This document shows, piece after piece, positions 1 to 6,484 of a DNA stretch of 12,103 bases. Origin of the DNA: Gammaproteobacteria bacterium. Lineage in GTDB: Bacteria > Pseudomonadota > Gammaproteobacteria > Steroidobacterales > Steroidobacteraceae. The notes beneath the pieces are model-generated. The model searched no databases. It was given only the letters and a program-made list of their open reading frames with translations, and was not told the DNA's origin. Within the stretch, counting starts at the first letter, position 1; each line of letters begins with the position of its first letter. The position numbers were made by a program, and so were the translations under genes. The stretch covers positions 1 to 12,103 of the forward strand of contig JASHVF010000388.1 in NCBI GenBank assembly GCA_030039615.1, written 5' to 3'.

Positions 1-1551
1 TCGGGCGGACAGCGGCTCAACAACTACCTCGTGCCGCAGCTCAGCAACCCCTTCGATATCTACGACGACATGCCCGTGGACAAGGACTTCTTCCACCGCG
101 ACGGCTATTCTGCGACCTATACGCAGAAGCTGACCGAGCAGCTCGACCTCAAGGTGGTGGGCGCCTACTACGAGGGCCACGGCCAGCAATTCATCAACTT
201 TTCGGAAACCGACCAGAACCTGTTCGAGGTGCCCGGACTCTACAAGGACCACCAGGGATCGGGCGAGGCGCAGCTTACCTTCCACAACGACCTCGTGAAG
301 GCGGTCGGCGGGCTCTTCTACATGGATAGCACCGCCTGCGGCGACTACAACGCCTCGATCGGCACGCTGACGCTGCTCGGCATCCCGGCCTACGATCTCT
401 ATATCACCGAGCTGGTGAACGGCTGCGTGCGCACCAAGAGCGAGGCGGTTTACGGCGATACTTCCTGGAAGCTGACCGACCGGCTCAACCTCGACGTCGG
501 GCTGCGCTGGAACGAGGATCAGAAGACCGCCACTGTCTATCAGGCGGACTACGCGAGCATCGCGCCGACCCAGCTCCTTCCCGGCACCACCTTCTTCGAT
601 CCCAATGACGTGCCGGCCGGCTTCTTTCCCGATCCGGGCGTGGTCACCGACTACACCGGCAATCGGGCCTTCGTGAATGTCACGCCGCGGCTCGGCTTCG
701 ATTATCACTTCACCGATCACCTGATGGGCTACCTGAGCTACAGCCGCGGCTTCAAGAGCGGCGGCTTCGACATGCGCGGCAACGCGCTGGTGTATCCCGG
801 CACCGAGAACGGCTACAACTCCGAGACCGCGGACAACTACGAGCTCGGGGTAAAGTCAACGTGGCTCGATGGCACGCTGCTGCTGAACGCCGACGTGTTC
901 TACGATCCATACTCGGACGCGCAGATCGGCGTACAGCAGTTCGTCTCGGTGGGCGGCGCGCCGACCAATCTGACCGCGGTGCTGAATGCCGGCAAGCAGA
1001 TCAACCGCGGCGCGGAGCTGCAGGCGGTATGGCAGCCGGTCCATCCCTTTACCCTGGCGCTCAACACCGGGTATCTCGACTCCTACTACGAGGACTATCT
1101 GGTCCCGTGCAGCGTGTTCACCGCCGCGCCCGGCTGCGGTCCGGGGATCGCGAGCATCAATCTCGCCGACGAGAACCGTCCGCTGAACGCACCCGCCTGG
1201 ACGGTGTCGGGCAACGCGCTCTACACCTGGGAGCTCCAGCCCGGCAGCGTGACGGCACGCGTCGGTTACGACTGGCGCAGCTTCACCAAGGTTGCGAACA
1301 CAACCCCGAGCCTCACTGACCAGCCGGCCTATGGACTTCTCAACGCGGGCGTCGCCTTCCAGACCCCGGACAAGGCCTGGCGCGTCTCCTTCGACGGCAA
1401 GAACCTCACCAACAAGTACTACCGCGTGGCAGGCTACGACTTCGGCGATGCGCCGATCTCGCCCGCCAACTCCTTCATCGGCGGCATCAGCCAGATCGGT
1501 TTTTACGGGCCGCCACGCACCTGGGGCGTGACCGTCCAGTACCATTACTGA
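1..1551 (+). CDS. TonB-dependent outer-membrane receptor, C-terminal part (5' partial)
   Basis: This gene imports a substrate across the outer membrane using energy from TonB/ExbBD. The reading frame is open from base 1, so the signal peptide, TonB box and plug domain lie outside the window. The 516 visible residues are beta-barrel: alternating amphipathic strands with the usual motifs, such as TPRLGFDYHFTD followed by YLSYSRGFKSGGFD in mid-barrel, a GKNLTNKYY-type motif near the end, and a last strand GPPRTWGVTVQYHY ending in an aromatic residue. Two pairs of cysteines sit in probable outer loops (STACGDYN with VNGCVRT; VPCSVF with PGCGPG) and could form disulfides. It is followed after 13 bases by an acyl-CoA ligase, so it probably supplies that pathway. 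The type is common in sphingomonads and Steroidobacter-like bacteria. The substrate is unknown; proximity to a ligase and a hydrolase argues for an organic compound rather than an iron siderophore, which is inference. Confidence 0.93.
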   Translation, partial: SGGQRLNNYLVPQLSNPFDIYDDMPVDKDFFHRDGYSATYTQKLTEQLDLKVVGAYYEGHGQQFINFSETDQNLFEVPGLYKDHQGSGEAQLTFHNDLVKAVGGLFYMDSTACGDYNASIGTLTLLGIPAYDLYITELVNGCVRTKSEAVYGDTSWKLTDRLNLDVGLRWNEDQKTATVYQADYASIAPTQLLPGTTFFDPNDVPAGFFPDPGVVTDYTGNRAFVNVTPRLGFDYHFTDHLMGYLSYSRGFKSGGFDMRGNALVYPGTENGYNSETADNYELGVKSTWLDGTLLLNADVFYDPYSDAQIGVQQFVSVGGAPTNLTAVLNAGKQINRGAELQAVWQPVHPFTLALNTGYLDSYYEDYLVPCSVFTAAPGCGPGIASINLADENRPLNAPAWTVSGNALYTWELQPGSVTARVGYDWRSFTKVANTTPSLTDQPAYGLLNAGVAFQTPDKAWRVSFDGKNLTNKYYRVAGYDFGDAPISPANSFIGGISQIGFYGPPRTWGVTVQYHY

Positions 1552-1564
1552 CGGCACCGCGCCG

Positions 1565-3124
1565 ATGGGCTGGTTCGAGGCGCCGCGGCCGCTGCTGCCC
1601 GATCTGCTGGCGCACCATGCGCGCTGGCGCGGCGCGCGCACCGCGCTCGTCGAAGGCGCGCGACGACTCAGTTGGGCGCAGCTCGAGCAGCACACGGCGC
1701 AGATCGCCAATGGCTTGCTGGCGCAGCAGCTTGGGCACGGCGCGCGCATCGCTCTGCTGATGGACAACAGCCTCGAGTTCGCGCTGCTGTTGTTCGGCAT
1801 CATGCGCGCCGGCTGCGTGGCCGTACCGCTGAATGTTTCGATCACCGATGAGGCGGTGGCCGGCATGCTCGAGGACGCGGGCGTGCGTGCCATATGTGCA
1901 TCGGGCGCTCACTGCGCGCGCATCGACGCTCTGGCACAGCGCTCGGCCGTGGCGCGCAGCGCGCCGCGGATCGGACACGGCAGCCCCGGTCGGCCGTGGC
2001 TGGAACTGTCGCCGTGGTTTCAGGCTCAAAGCGCAGCCCCGCCACGGGTCGGCATCGATGCGGACGATCTGTGCAATATCATCTACAGCTCCGGCACTAC
2101 GGGACACCCCAAGGGCATTGCACACAGCCACCACTGCCGTCTTACATGGGCGACGGAGCTGGCACTGGTGCTGCGTTACCGCAGCGACTGCGTGACGCTC
2201 TGCTCGCTCGGCCTGTTCTCCAACATCAGCTGGGTTGCGATGCTGGCCACCGTGCTGGTTGGGGGAACCACCGTGGTGATGCCGCACTTTGAGGCGCGGG
2301 CCTGTGCGGCGCTCATCGAGGCCGAGCGCATCACTCACGGCACCTTCGTGCCGGTGCAGCTCGAGCGCATGCTCGCGCTGGAGAACCTCGACCGATTCCG
2401 ACTCGACAGCCTCGATACGCTGATGTGCTGTGGCTCGCCGCTGCCGCTCGCGGTGAAACGCGAATTTCCGCGTCTCACCGGCTGCACGCTGATCGAGCTC
2501 TACGGCTTGACCGAAGGTGTGTGCACGATTCTCGCGCCGGAGGACTTCGAGGCCAAGACCGCCTCCGTGGGTAAGCCTTTCCTCGGCACGGATCTGAAGA
2601 TCCTCGATGAACAGGACCGCGAGCTGCCGGCCGGGGTGACCGGCGAGATCGTCGGTCGCGGAGCACTGCTCATGCAGGGGTATTACAACCGCGACGACGC
2701 GAGCCAGGAGGCCACCTGGACCGATGCGCACGGGGAGCGCTGGCTGCGCACCGGCGATCTGGGACAGCTGGACGCGGAGGGTTTCCTCTATGTGGTCGAC
2801 CGCAAGAAGGACATGATCCTCTCCGGCAGTCAGAATGTGTACCCGGCGGACATTGAACAGGTGATGCGCGAGCACTCCGAGATCAGGGATGTTGCGGTGG
2901 TGGCCGCCCGCAGCCGCCGCTGGGGCGAAACGCCGGTTGCCTTCGTCGTGCGCCGTGCGGGCAGCGGGGCTACGCGCGAGGCGATTGTCGAATGGACCAA
3001 TGCCCGGGTGGGCAAGCAGCAGCGCATTGCGGACGTACTGTGGTGTGAAGCACTGCCACGTAACGCCAATGGCAAGGTTCTCAAGCGCGAACTCCGTGCG
3101 CAACTTACGGACGTTGAATACTAG
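1565..3124 (+). CDS. AMP-forming acyl-CoA synthetase/ligase (ANL superfamily)
   Basis: This enzyme activates a carboxylic acid with ATP to an acyl-adenylate and then to the CoA thioester, in the cytoplasm. The 519 residues match the usual length of the family. All core motifs are visible: phosphate loop YSSGTTGHPKG at 174-184, YGLTEG at 313-318, RTGDLG at 395-400 with the ribose-binding Asp398, hinge VDRKKDMILSGSQNVYP at 411-427, and PRNANGK at 498-504 carrying the probable catalytic Lys504. There is no phosphopantetheine carrier domain, so it is a stand-alone CoA ligase and not an NRPS module. The ATG lies 13 bases after the receptor stop with no clear Shine-Dalgarno sequence, suggesting translation coupled to the receptor. 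The hydrolase and MFS genes follow at once. The chain length or aromatic nature of the substrate cannot be read from the sequence. Confidence 0.93.
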   Translation: MGWFEAPRPLLPDLLAHHARWRGARTALVEGARRLSWAQLEQHTAQIANGLLAQQLGHGARIALLMDNSLEFALLLFGIMRAGCVAVPLNVSITDEAVAGMLEDAGVRAICASGAHCARIDALAQRSAVARSAPRIGHGSPGRPWLELSPWFQAQSAAPPRVGIDADDLCNIIYSSGTTGHPKGIAHSHHCRLTWATELALVLRYRSDCVTLCSLGLFSNISWVAMLATVLVGGTTVVMPHFEARACAALIEAERITHGTFVPVQLERMLALENLDRFRLDSLDTLMCCGSPLPLAVKREFPRLTGCTLIELYGLTEGVCTILAPEDFEAKTASVGKPFLGTDLKILDEQDRELPAGVTGEIVGRGALLMQGYYNRDDASQEATWTDAHGERWLRTGDLGQLDAEGFLYVVDRKKDMILSGSQNVYPADIEQVMREHSEIRDVAVVAARSRRWGETPVAFVVRRAGSGATREAIVEWTNARVGKQQRIADVLWCEALPRNANGKVLKRELRAQLTDVEY

Positions 3125-3130
3125 GCTCGT

Positions 3131-4000
3131 ATGTTCACTCCCGGTTACTGGTTTGAGAGCCATGACGGCCTGAGCCTTTTCAGTCGCGTGTACGCTGGCC
3201 CTGCGGCGCATGCGCCGGTGGTGCTGTGCCTTCACGGCCTGATGCGCAACAGCCGCGACTTTGAGGATCTTGCCGTCCACTTGGCGGCGCGTTATCGCGT
3301 CATCGTTCCCGATGTCCGCGGCCGCGGGCTGTCGGCGCGCGATCCGAAGCCCGAGAACTATCAGATCCCCGTGTACCTGAAGGATCTGGAGACGCTCATG
3401 GGCGCTCTGGGTGTCGAGCGCGCTGCCATCGTCGGCACCTCGATGGGTGGGCTCATGGCAATGCTGTTGGCCGCCATGCAGCCGGCGCGGGTCGCGCGCA
3501 TCGTGTTGAACGATGTCGGTCCGGAAGTGGACCCCGCGGGTCTGGCGCGGATTCGCGGCTACGCGGGCAAGGGGGCGCCGGTGAAGTCCTGGGCGGAGGC
3601 CGCTGCGCAGCTGCGCAGCGTCTTCGCAGCCGCGTGGCCGGGAATCGAGCCGGCACGCTGGGAGGTTCTGGCGCACCGCAGTCATCGTGCCACCGCCTCC
3701 GGGGACATAGAAGGTGACGCCGATCCCCGCATCGGCGATGTGGTACGGGAGTCCTCGAGCGCCGCCCCCGACCTCTGGCCTCTGTGGCGCGCCCTGGAGC
3801 GCGTTCCGATACTGGTGTTGCGGGGTGCGCTGTCCGATGTCCTGAGCGAGGCGACGCTCGCGCGGATGCAGCGCGAGAAGCCGGATCTGCAGACACTCAC
3901 CATTGCCAACCGCGGGCACGCGCCGCTGCTCGACGAACCGGCAAGCCTGGCCGCGATCGATGCGTTTCTCGGCGCGGGCTCGCCGGCAACCCCACCGTGA
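3131..4000 (+). CDS. alpha/beta-fold hydrolase
   Basis: This is a 289-residue cytoplasmic serine hydrolase; no signal peptide is present. The fold is clear from LCLHG (33-36, oxyanion-hole HG), VPDVRGRGLSA at 59-69, and the nucleophile elbow GTSMGG with Ser104. The acid is probably Asp236 in RGALSD and the base His263 in NRGHAP, so the triad is complete. The DVRGRG and RGALSD/GHAPLLDEP context is typical of the broad group that includes enol-lactone, epoxide and carboxyl-ester hydrolases. The start ATG has AGG five bases upstream, overlapping the TAG stop of the ligase, and the gap is only 6 bases. Its end overlaps the MFS start (GTGA at 3997-4000). It may release the acid that the upstream ligase activates, or act on a product of that pathway; both ideas are inference from position. 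Confidence 0.92.
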   Translation: MFTPGYWFESHDGLSLFSRVYAGPAAHAPVVLCLHGLMRNSRDFEDLAVHLAARYRVIVPDVRGRGLSARDPKPENYQIPVYLKDLETLMGALGVERAAIVGTSMGGLMAMLLAAMQPARVARIVLNDVGPEVDPAGLARIRGYAGKGAPVKSWAEAAAQLRSVFAAAWPGIEPARWEVLAHRSHRATASGDIEGDADPRIGDVVRESSSAAPDLWPLWRALERVPILVLRGALSDVLSEATLARMQREKPDLQTLTIANRGHAPLLDEPASLAAIDAFLGAGSPATPP

Positions 4001-5316
4001 GTCAGACGGCGCGGTCCGCGTCGGCGCAGCCTGGTGCGCGCGGGCTCCCGGGCAGCGCCTACGCATCCTATGTGCTCGGCCTGCTGACGCTGGTCTACAT
4101 CACGAATTTCATCGACCGCATCGTGCTCGGAATCCTGGTGGCGCCGATCAAGGCGGAGCTGCATCTCAGCGACAGCCAGCTCGGCCTGCTTGGCGGCACC
4201 GCGTTCGCGCTGTTTTATTCCGCTCTCGGCATTCCCATCGGCTGGTGGGCGGATCGCGCCAATCGCGTGCGCATCATGACGGCAGCCCTGGTGTGCTGGA
4301 GCGTCTTCACGGCCTTGACCGGCTTTGCCCACAGCTTCCTCGTCCTGTTTCTTGCCCGGCTCGGTGTCGGGATAGGGGAAGCCGGCGGTGTGGCGCCGGC
4401 CTATGCATTGATCGTGGATTACTTTCGGCCGGCATCGCGTGCGCGGGTGTTGGGCTGCTACTCGCTCGGCATCCCGATCGGCAGCGCGCTCGGGTACCTG
4501 CTGGGCGGATATCTCACGACCGCCTTCACGTGGCGCATGGCATTCATGCTGCTCGGCGGCAGCGGCGTACTGCTCGCCCCGATTTTCCTGGCGACTATCC
4601 GCGAACCCGAGCGCGGCAGGTACGATGATTCGCCGCGCGCGCGCGCGGCACCACCGGTCTCGAGCGTCTGGCAGCTGCTCGCGGCCAAGCCCGCTTTCTG
4701 GCTCCTGTCTCTTGGGGCGGGTTGCGGCTCGATCATGGGCTACGGGCTGCTTTTCTGGCTGCCTTCGTTCTTCATGCGCAGCGATGGCATGAGTGTGCTC
4801 GCGGTGTCGCGGCTGCTCGGCGCATTGCTGATATTCGGCGGAATTCCGGGCATCCTCCTCGGCAGCGCGCTCGCCGATCGGTTCGGTTTGCGCAATCGAC
4901 GCGCCTATGCGCTGGTGCCGGCGCTGGCATTCCTGTGCATCCTGCCCTGCTATGCCATAGGAACCACGCTGCCGATGGGGCCGGCCGCATTCCTCTTGTT
5001 CCTGGTGCCTGCGGCTCTGCAGCTCGTGTGGCTGGGTCCGGTGATCATGGCCATTCAACAACTCGTGCCGCCCACCATGCGCTCGCTGGCCTCGGCGATT
5101 TTTCTCTTCATCAACAATCTGCTCGGTCTGGGGCTCGGCGCACTCATCATAGGGTTTGCCTCGGACCAGCTCGCCGCCAGGTTCGGAAGCGCCTCCCTGC
5201 GCTACGCAATTCTCGGAGGCACGGTGTTCTACGTGCTTGCCGCCGCGCTGTTTCTTGCCGCTGCGTCGCGGCTGGATCGCGACTTCGAGAGCCCGGCGGC
5301 AGGGCAAATCCCGTGA
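3997..5316 (+). CDS. major facilitator superfamily transporter (Spinster-like)
   Basis: This is an inner-membrane secondary transporter, 439 residues from a GTG start, with about 12 hydrophobic segments. The N-terminal half shows the first helix with NFIDR at 37-41, the loop 2-3 motif GWWADRANRVR at 82-92 (MFS motif A form), and RLGVGIGEAGGVAPAY at 121-136, a pattern of the Spinster-like group. A polar loop at about 202-222 (REPERGRYDD...) separates the two six-helix halves. The frame is open further upstream to 3784, but that stretch lies inside the hydrolase gene and is hydrophilic. The GTG at 3997, overlapping the hydrolase TGA in a GTGA junction, gives a normal MFS N-terminus and fits translational coupling. 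As last gene of the operon it probably carries the same compound family as the receptor across the inner membrane; the direction of transport is not known. Confidence 0.92.
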   Translation: MSQTARSASAQPGARGLPGSAYASYVLGLLTLVYITNFIDRIVLGILVAPIKAELHLSDSQLGLLGGTAFALFYSALGIPIGWWADRANRVRIMTAALVCWSVFTALTGFAHSFLVLFLARLGVGIGEAGGVAPAYALIVDYFRPASRARVLGCYSLGIPIGSALGYLLGGYLTTAFTWRMAFMLLGGSGVLLAPIFLATIREPERGRYDDSPRARAAPPVSSVWQLLAAKPAFWLLSLGAGCGSIMGYGLLFWLPSFFMRSDGMSVLAVSRLLGALLIFGGIPGILLGSALADRFGLRNRRAYALVPALAFLCILPCYAIGTTLPMGPAAFLLFLVPAALQLVWLGPVIMAIQQLVPPTMRSLASAIFLFINNLLGLGLGALIIGFASDQLAARFGSASLRYAILGGTVFYVLAAALFLAAASRLDRDFESPAAGQIP

Positions 5317-5323
5317 ACAGAGC

Positions 5324-5911
5324 CTAGCGGGCCTTGCTGCCGAGCGAGTTGATCCGCGCCAGCCAGTTGCCACGCCCCGCGGGGCCGATGGACTCGACTG
5401 CTCCGATCACGCACGCCCGTATGGGTCGCAGCCCGCAAAATCGCAGGACATTTCGTTCCAGGCTCTTGAGGCTGTGTGCCCGCAGGTACCACCGGTAGAA
5501 GAGCGCCGGCATCCCCATCGTGACGATGATGCGCGCCGACCTGCCGCGCAGGAGCTTGTGTTGCAAGCCCGGACGGGAGGCGGCCGAGAACGCGAAACCC
5601 GGTCTCAGGAGCTGCTCGAAGAATCCCTTGAGCAGCGCAGGCATCGAACCGAGCCATAGCGGGAAGAGAATGACGACATGCTCTGCCCACAGCAGGTCCT
5701 GCTGACACGCGCGGATGACCTCGCTCGGCGTTCCGGAGTGAAAATCCTCGCCACTGCGCAGCAAGCCGAAGGCGAGCTCGCTCACGACAATGCCGCGCAC
5801 TTCATGGCCCGCGGCGCGCGCTCCATCGCGATAGGCCGCGGAAAGTGCATGCACGTAGCGCTCCGCGCTGGCATCGGGGTGACCATCGATAATGAGAATG
5901 CGCCGCGCCAT
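5324..5911 (-). CDS. flavodoxin-fold NAD(P)H oxidoreductase (NQO/KefF type)
   Basis: This is a 195-residue cytoplasmic flavoprotein, the usual length for the Flavodoxin_2 (NAD(P)H:quinone reductase/KefF-like) family. The N-terminus ILIIDGHPD at 5-13 is the first beta strand and phosphate-binding loop; FPLWLGSMPALLKGFFEQ at 83-100 followed by RPGFAF is the FMN/substrate segment; TMGMP at 131-135 is the second flavin loop. Expected activity is two-electron reduction of quinones or similar electrophiles with NAD(P)H. The gene ends 7 bases from the convergent MFS gene. It lies 29 bases downstream of the DUF2934 gene on the same strand, so it is probably the last gene of a leftward operon. A GAGG sits almost directly against the ATG, so the ribosome site is poor, yet no other in-frame start would keep the first strand. 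Confidence 0.9.
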   Translation of the reverse strand: MARRILIIDGHPDASAERYVHALSAAYRDGARAAGHEVRGIVVSELAFGLLRSGEDFHSGTPSEVIRACQQDLLWAEHVVILFPLWLGSMPALLKGFFEQLLRPGFAFSAASRPGLQHKLLRGRSARIIVTMGMPALFYRWYLRAHSLKSLERNVLRFCGLRPIRACVIGAVESIGPAGRGNWLARINSLGSKAR

Positions 5912-5940
5912 GCCTCAGCAACCGTGGTGAGTCCCGGTCC

Positions 5941-6156
5941 TCACGGCCGCGTATGTTGCTCGGAGCCCGCCGCCTGGGAGTCGACCTCGCGTTCGGCTGC
6001 AAGCCAATCGTCCAGCTCCCTGCCCGGTTCGAAGCGGCGAACCTGGGCCCGAAAATATGCGTTCTCACGGATCCGCGCGTGTCGTTCAGCCTGAGCCTCC
6101 ACGGTTGCACGGTTAGTGCATCCCCGCAATCTTGCAAGCACTGGAGGTGCGCTCAT
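5941..6156 (-). CDS. DUF2934 family small protein
   Basis: This is a 71-residue protein of unknown function. Residues about 26-58 form the recognisable DUF2934 core: RIRENAYFRAQVR followed by FEPGRELDDWLAAEREV, with the conserved 'A-Y-x-RA ... G ... DWLxAE' pattern of this family. DUF2934 proteins are small and soluble, and sit next to stress-related genes in many proteobacteria. The frame is open upstream to 6321, but the part before Met 6156 is arginine-rich shadow sequence that overlaps the next small ORF. The ATG at 6156 is preceded by GGCGGA at about six bases, a fair ribosome site. The flavodoxin-fold reductase follows after 29 bases, so the two are probably cotranscribed. The family call rests on pattern memory. 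Confidence 0.7.
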   Translation of the reverse strand: MSAPPVLARLRGCTNRATVEAQAERHARIRENAYFRAQVRRFEPGRELDDWLAAEREVDSQAAGSEQHTRP

Positions 6157-6229
6157 CTGATTCCGCCGCCGCCGAAGGCAAACATGGCGCTCAGGGCCTG
6201 CGCGTACGGCGCGCACGCCCACTCGTGCG

Positions 6230-6340
6230 TCACTTCTTGCCGTTGCCCTCGAGCGCAATACGTGGCCAGAACCGCCCGGAAAGCATACGGTTGAAGAGGG
6301 CATCGGCATCGCCAAACGCATCCCAACGAATGACGCTCAT
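6230..6340 (-). CDS. 36-residue ORF resembling an Hsp20 N-terminus (possible remnant)
   Basis: A short ORF encodes MSVIRWDAFGDADALFNRML and continues through SGRFWPRIALEGNGKK to a TGA. The opening closely resembles the N-terminal arm of many bacterial Hsp20 small heat-shock proteins (pattern M-x-x-IRWDPF-x-E-hydrophobic-x-x-LxNR). The alpha-crystallin domain that should follow is absent. Straight after the stop, the neighbouring reading frame reads EVTHEWACAP, which is reminiscent of the linker (x-EWAP-x-VDI) that starts the crystallin domain in Hsp20, so a one-base frameshift followed by loss of the rest is possible. Against simple decay, the ORF has the strongest ribosome-binding site in the region (AAGGAG, 6-base spacer). 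It lies 73 bases upstream of the DUF2934 gene on the same strand and could be the first gene of that operon or a leader peptide. Confidence 0.5.
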   Translation of the reverse strand: MSVIRWDAFGDADALFNRMLSGRFWPRIALEGNGKK

Positions 6341-6346
6341 GAGCAT

Positions 6347-6352
6347 CTCCTT
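6347..6352 (-). promoter_or_regulatory. strong Shine-Dalgarno site for the 36-residue ORF
   Basis: On the minus strand AAGGAG lies six bases before the ATG at 6340. It is a near-perfect anti-16S match with ideal spacing, unlike most neighbouring genes, which have weak sites. It is the main evidence that the short Hsp20-like ORF is, or recently was, translated. Confidence 0.6.
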
Positions 6353-6402
6353 GAGAGAAGCACCCGCCGATGGAAATCTCGCACGCCGGGCCGGTCGGGC
6401 GC

Positions 6403-6429
6403 GATCCGCACATCTACCTAAGGCGGATC
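6403..6429. repeat. 7-bp inverted repeat in the divergent promoter region
   Basis: GATCCGC at 6403-6409 and GCGGATC at 6423-6429 are perfect inverted arms with a 13-base spacer. The element lies near the middle of the 144-base gap between the leftward Hsp20-like ORF (start 6340) and the rightward kinase-ATPase gene (start 6485). It could be an operator serving both directions or a transcript hairpin. It resembles no regulator site that I recognise, and a chance origin in GC-rich DNA is possible. I see no convincing -35/-10 pair in this gap. Confidence 0.3.
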
Positions 6430-6484
6430 CGGGCGCGCGTCGCTGCGGCGCGGGATGTATCCGTTTTGGCCTAGGATTGCCTGC

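Noticed and set aside
856..1893. 345-residue minus-strand open frame spanning the receptor end and ligase start
   Set aside because: It covers two real genes in antisense and shows no domain or ribosome site.
3784..3996. N-terminal extension of the MFS gene to an earlier ATG
   Set aside because: The extra residues are hydrophilic shadow sequence inside the hydrolase gene; the GTG at 3997 gives the standard family N-terminus and a coupled overlap.
1487..4066. 859-residue minus-strand open frame opposite the ligase and hydrolase
   Set aside because: It is Arg/Ala/Gly/His-rich with no domain pattern, as expected from the antisense frame of GC-rich genes. The + strand genes carry complete family motifs.
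3682..5373. 563-residue minus-strand open frame opposite the MFS gene
   Set aside because: The translation is Gln/Arg/Glu-rich low-complexity sequence, the typical antisense image of hydrophobic membrane helices.
6157..6413. Minus-strand frames of 126 and 86 residues in this stretch as independent genes
   Set aside because: Only the C-terminal part of the 126-residue frame (DUF2934) looks like protein. The 86-residue frame has no pattern beyond a short Hsp20-linker-like stretch and no ribosome site.
6341..6484. DosR box or FNR site (TTGAT-N4-ATCAA) in the stress-block promoter region
   Set aside because: Neither pattern occurs on either strand in this gap.
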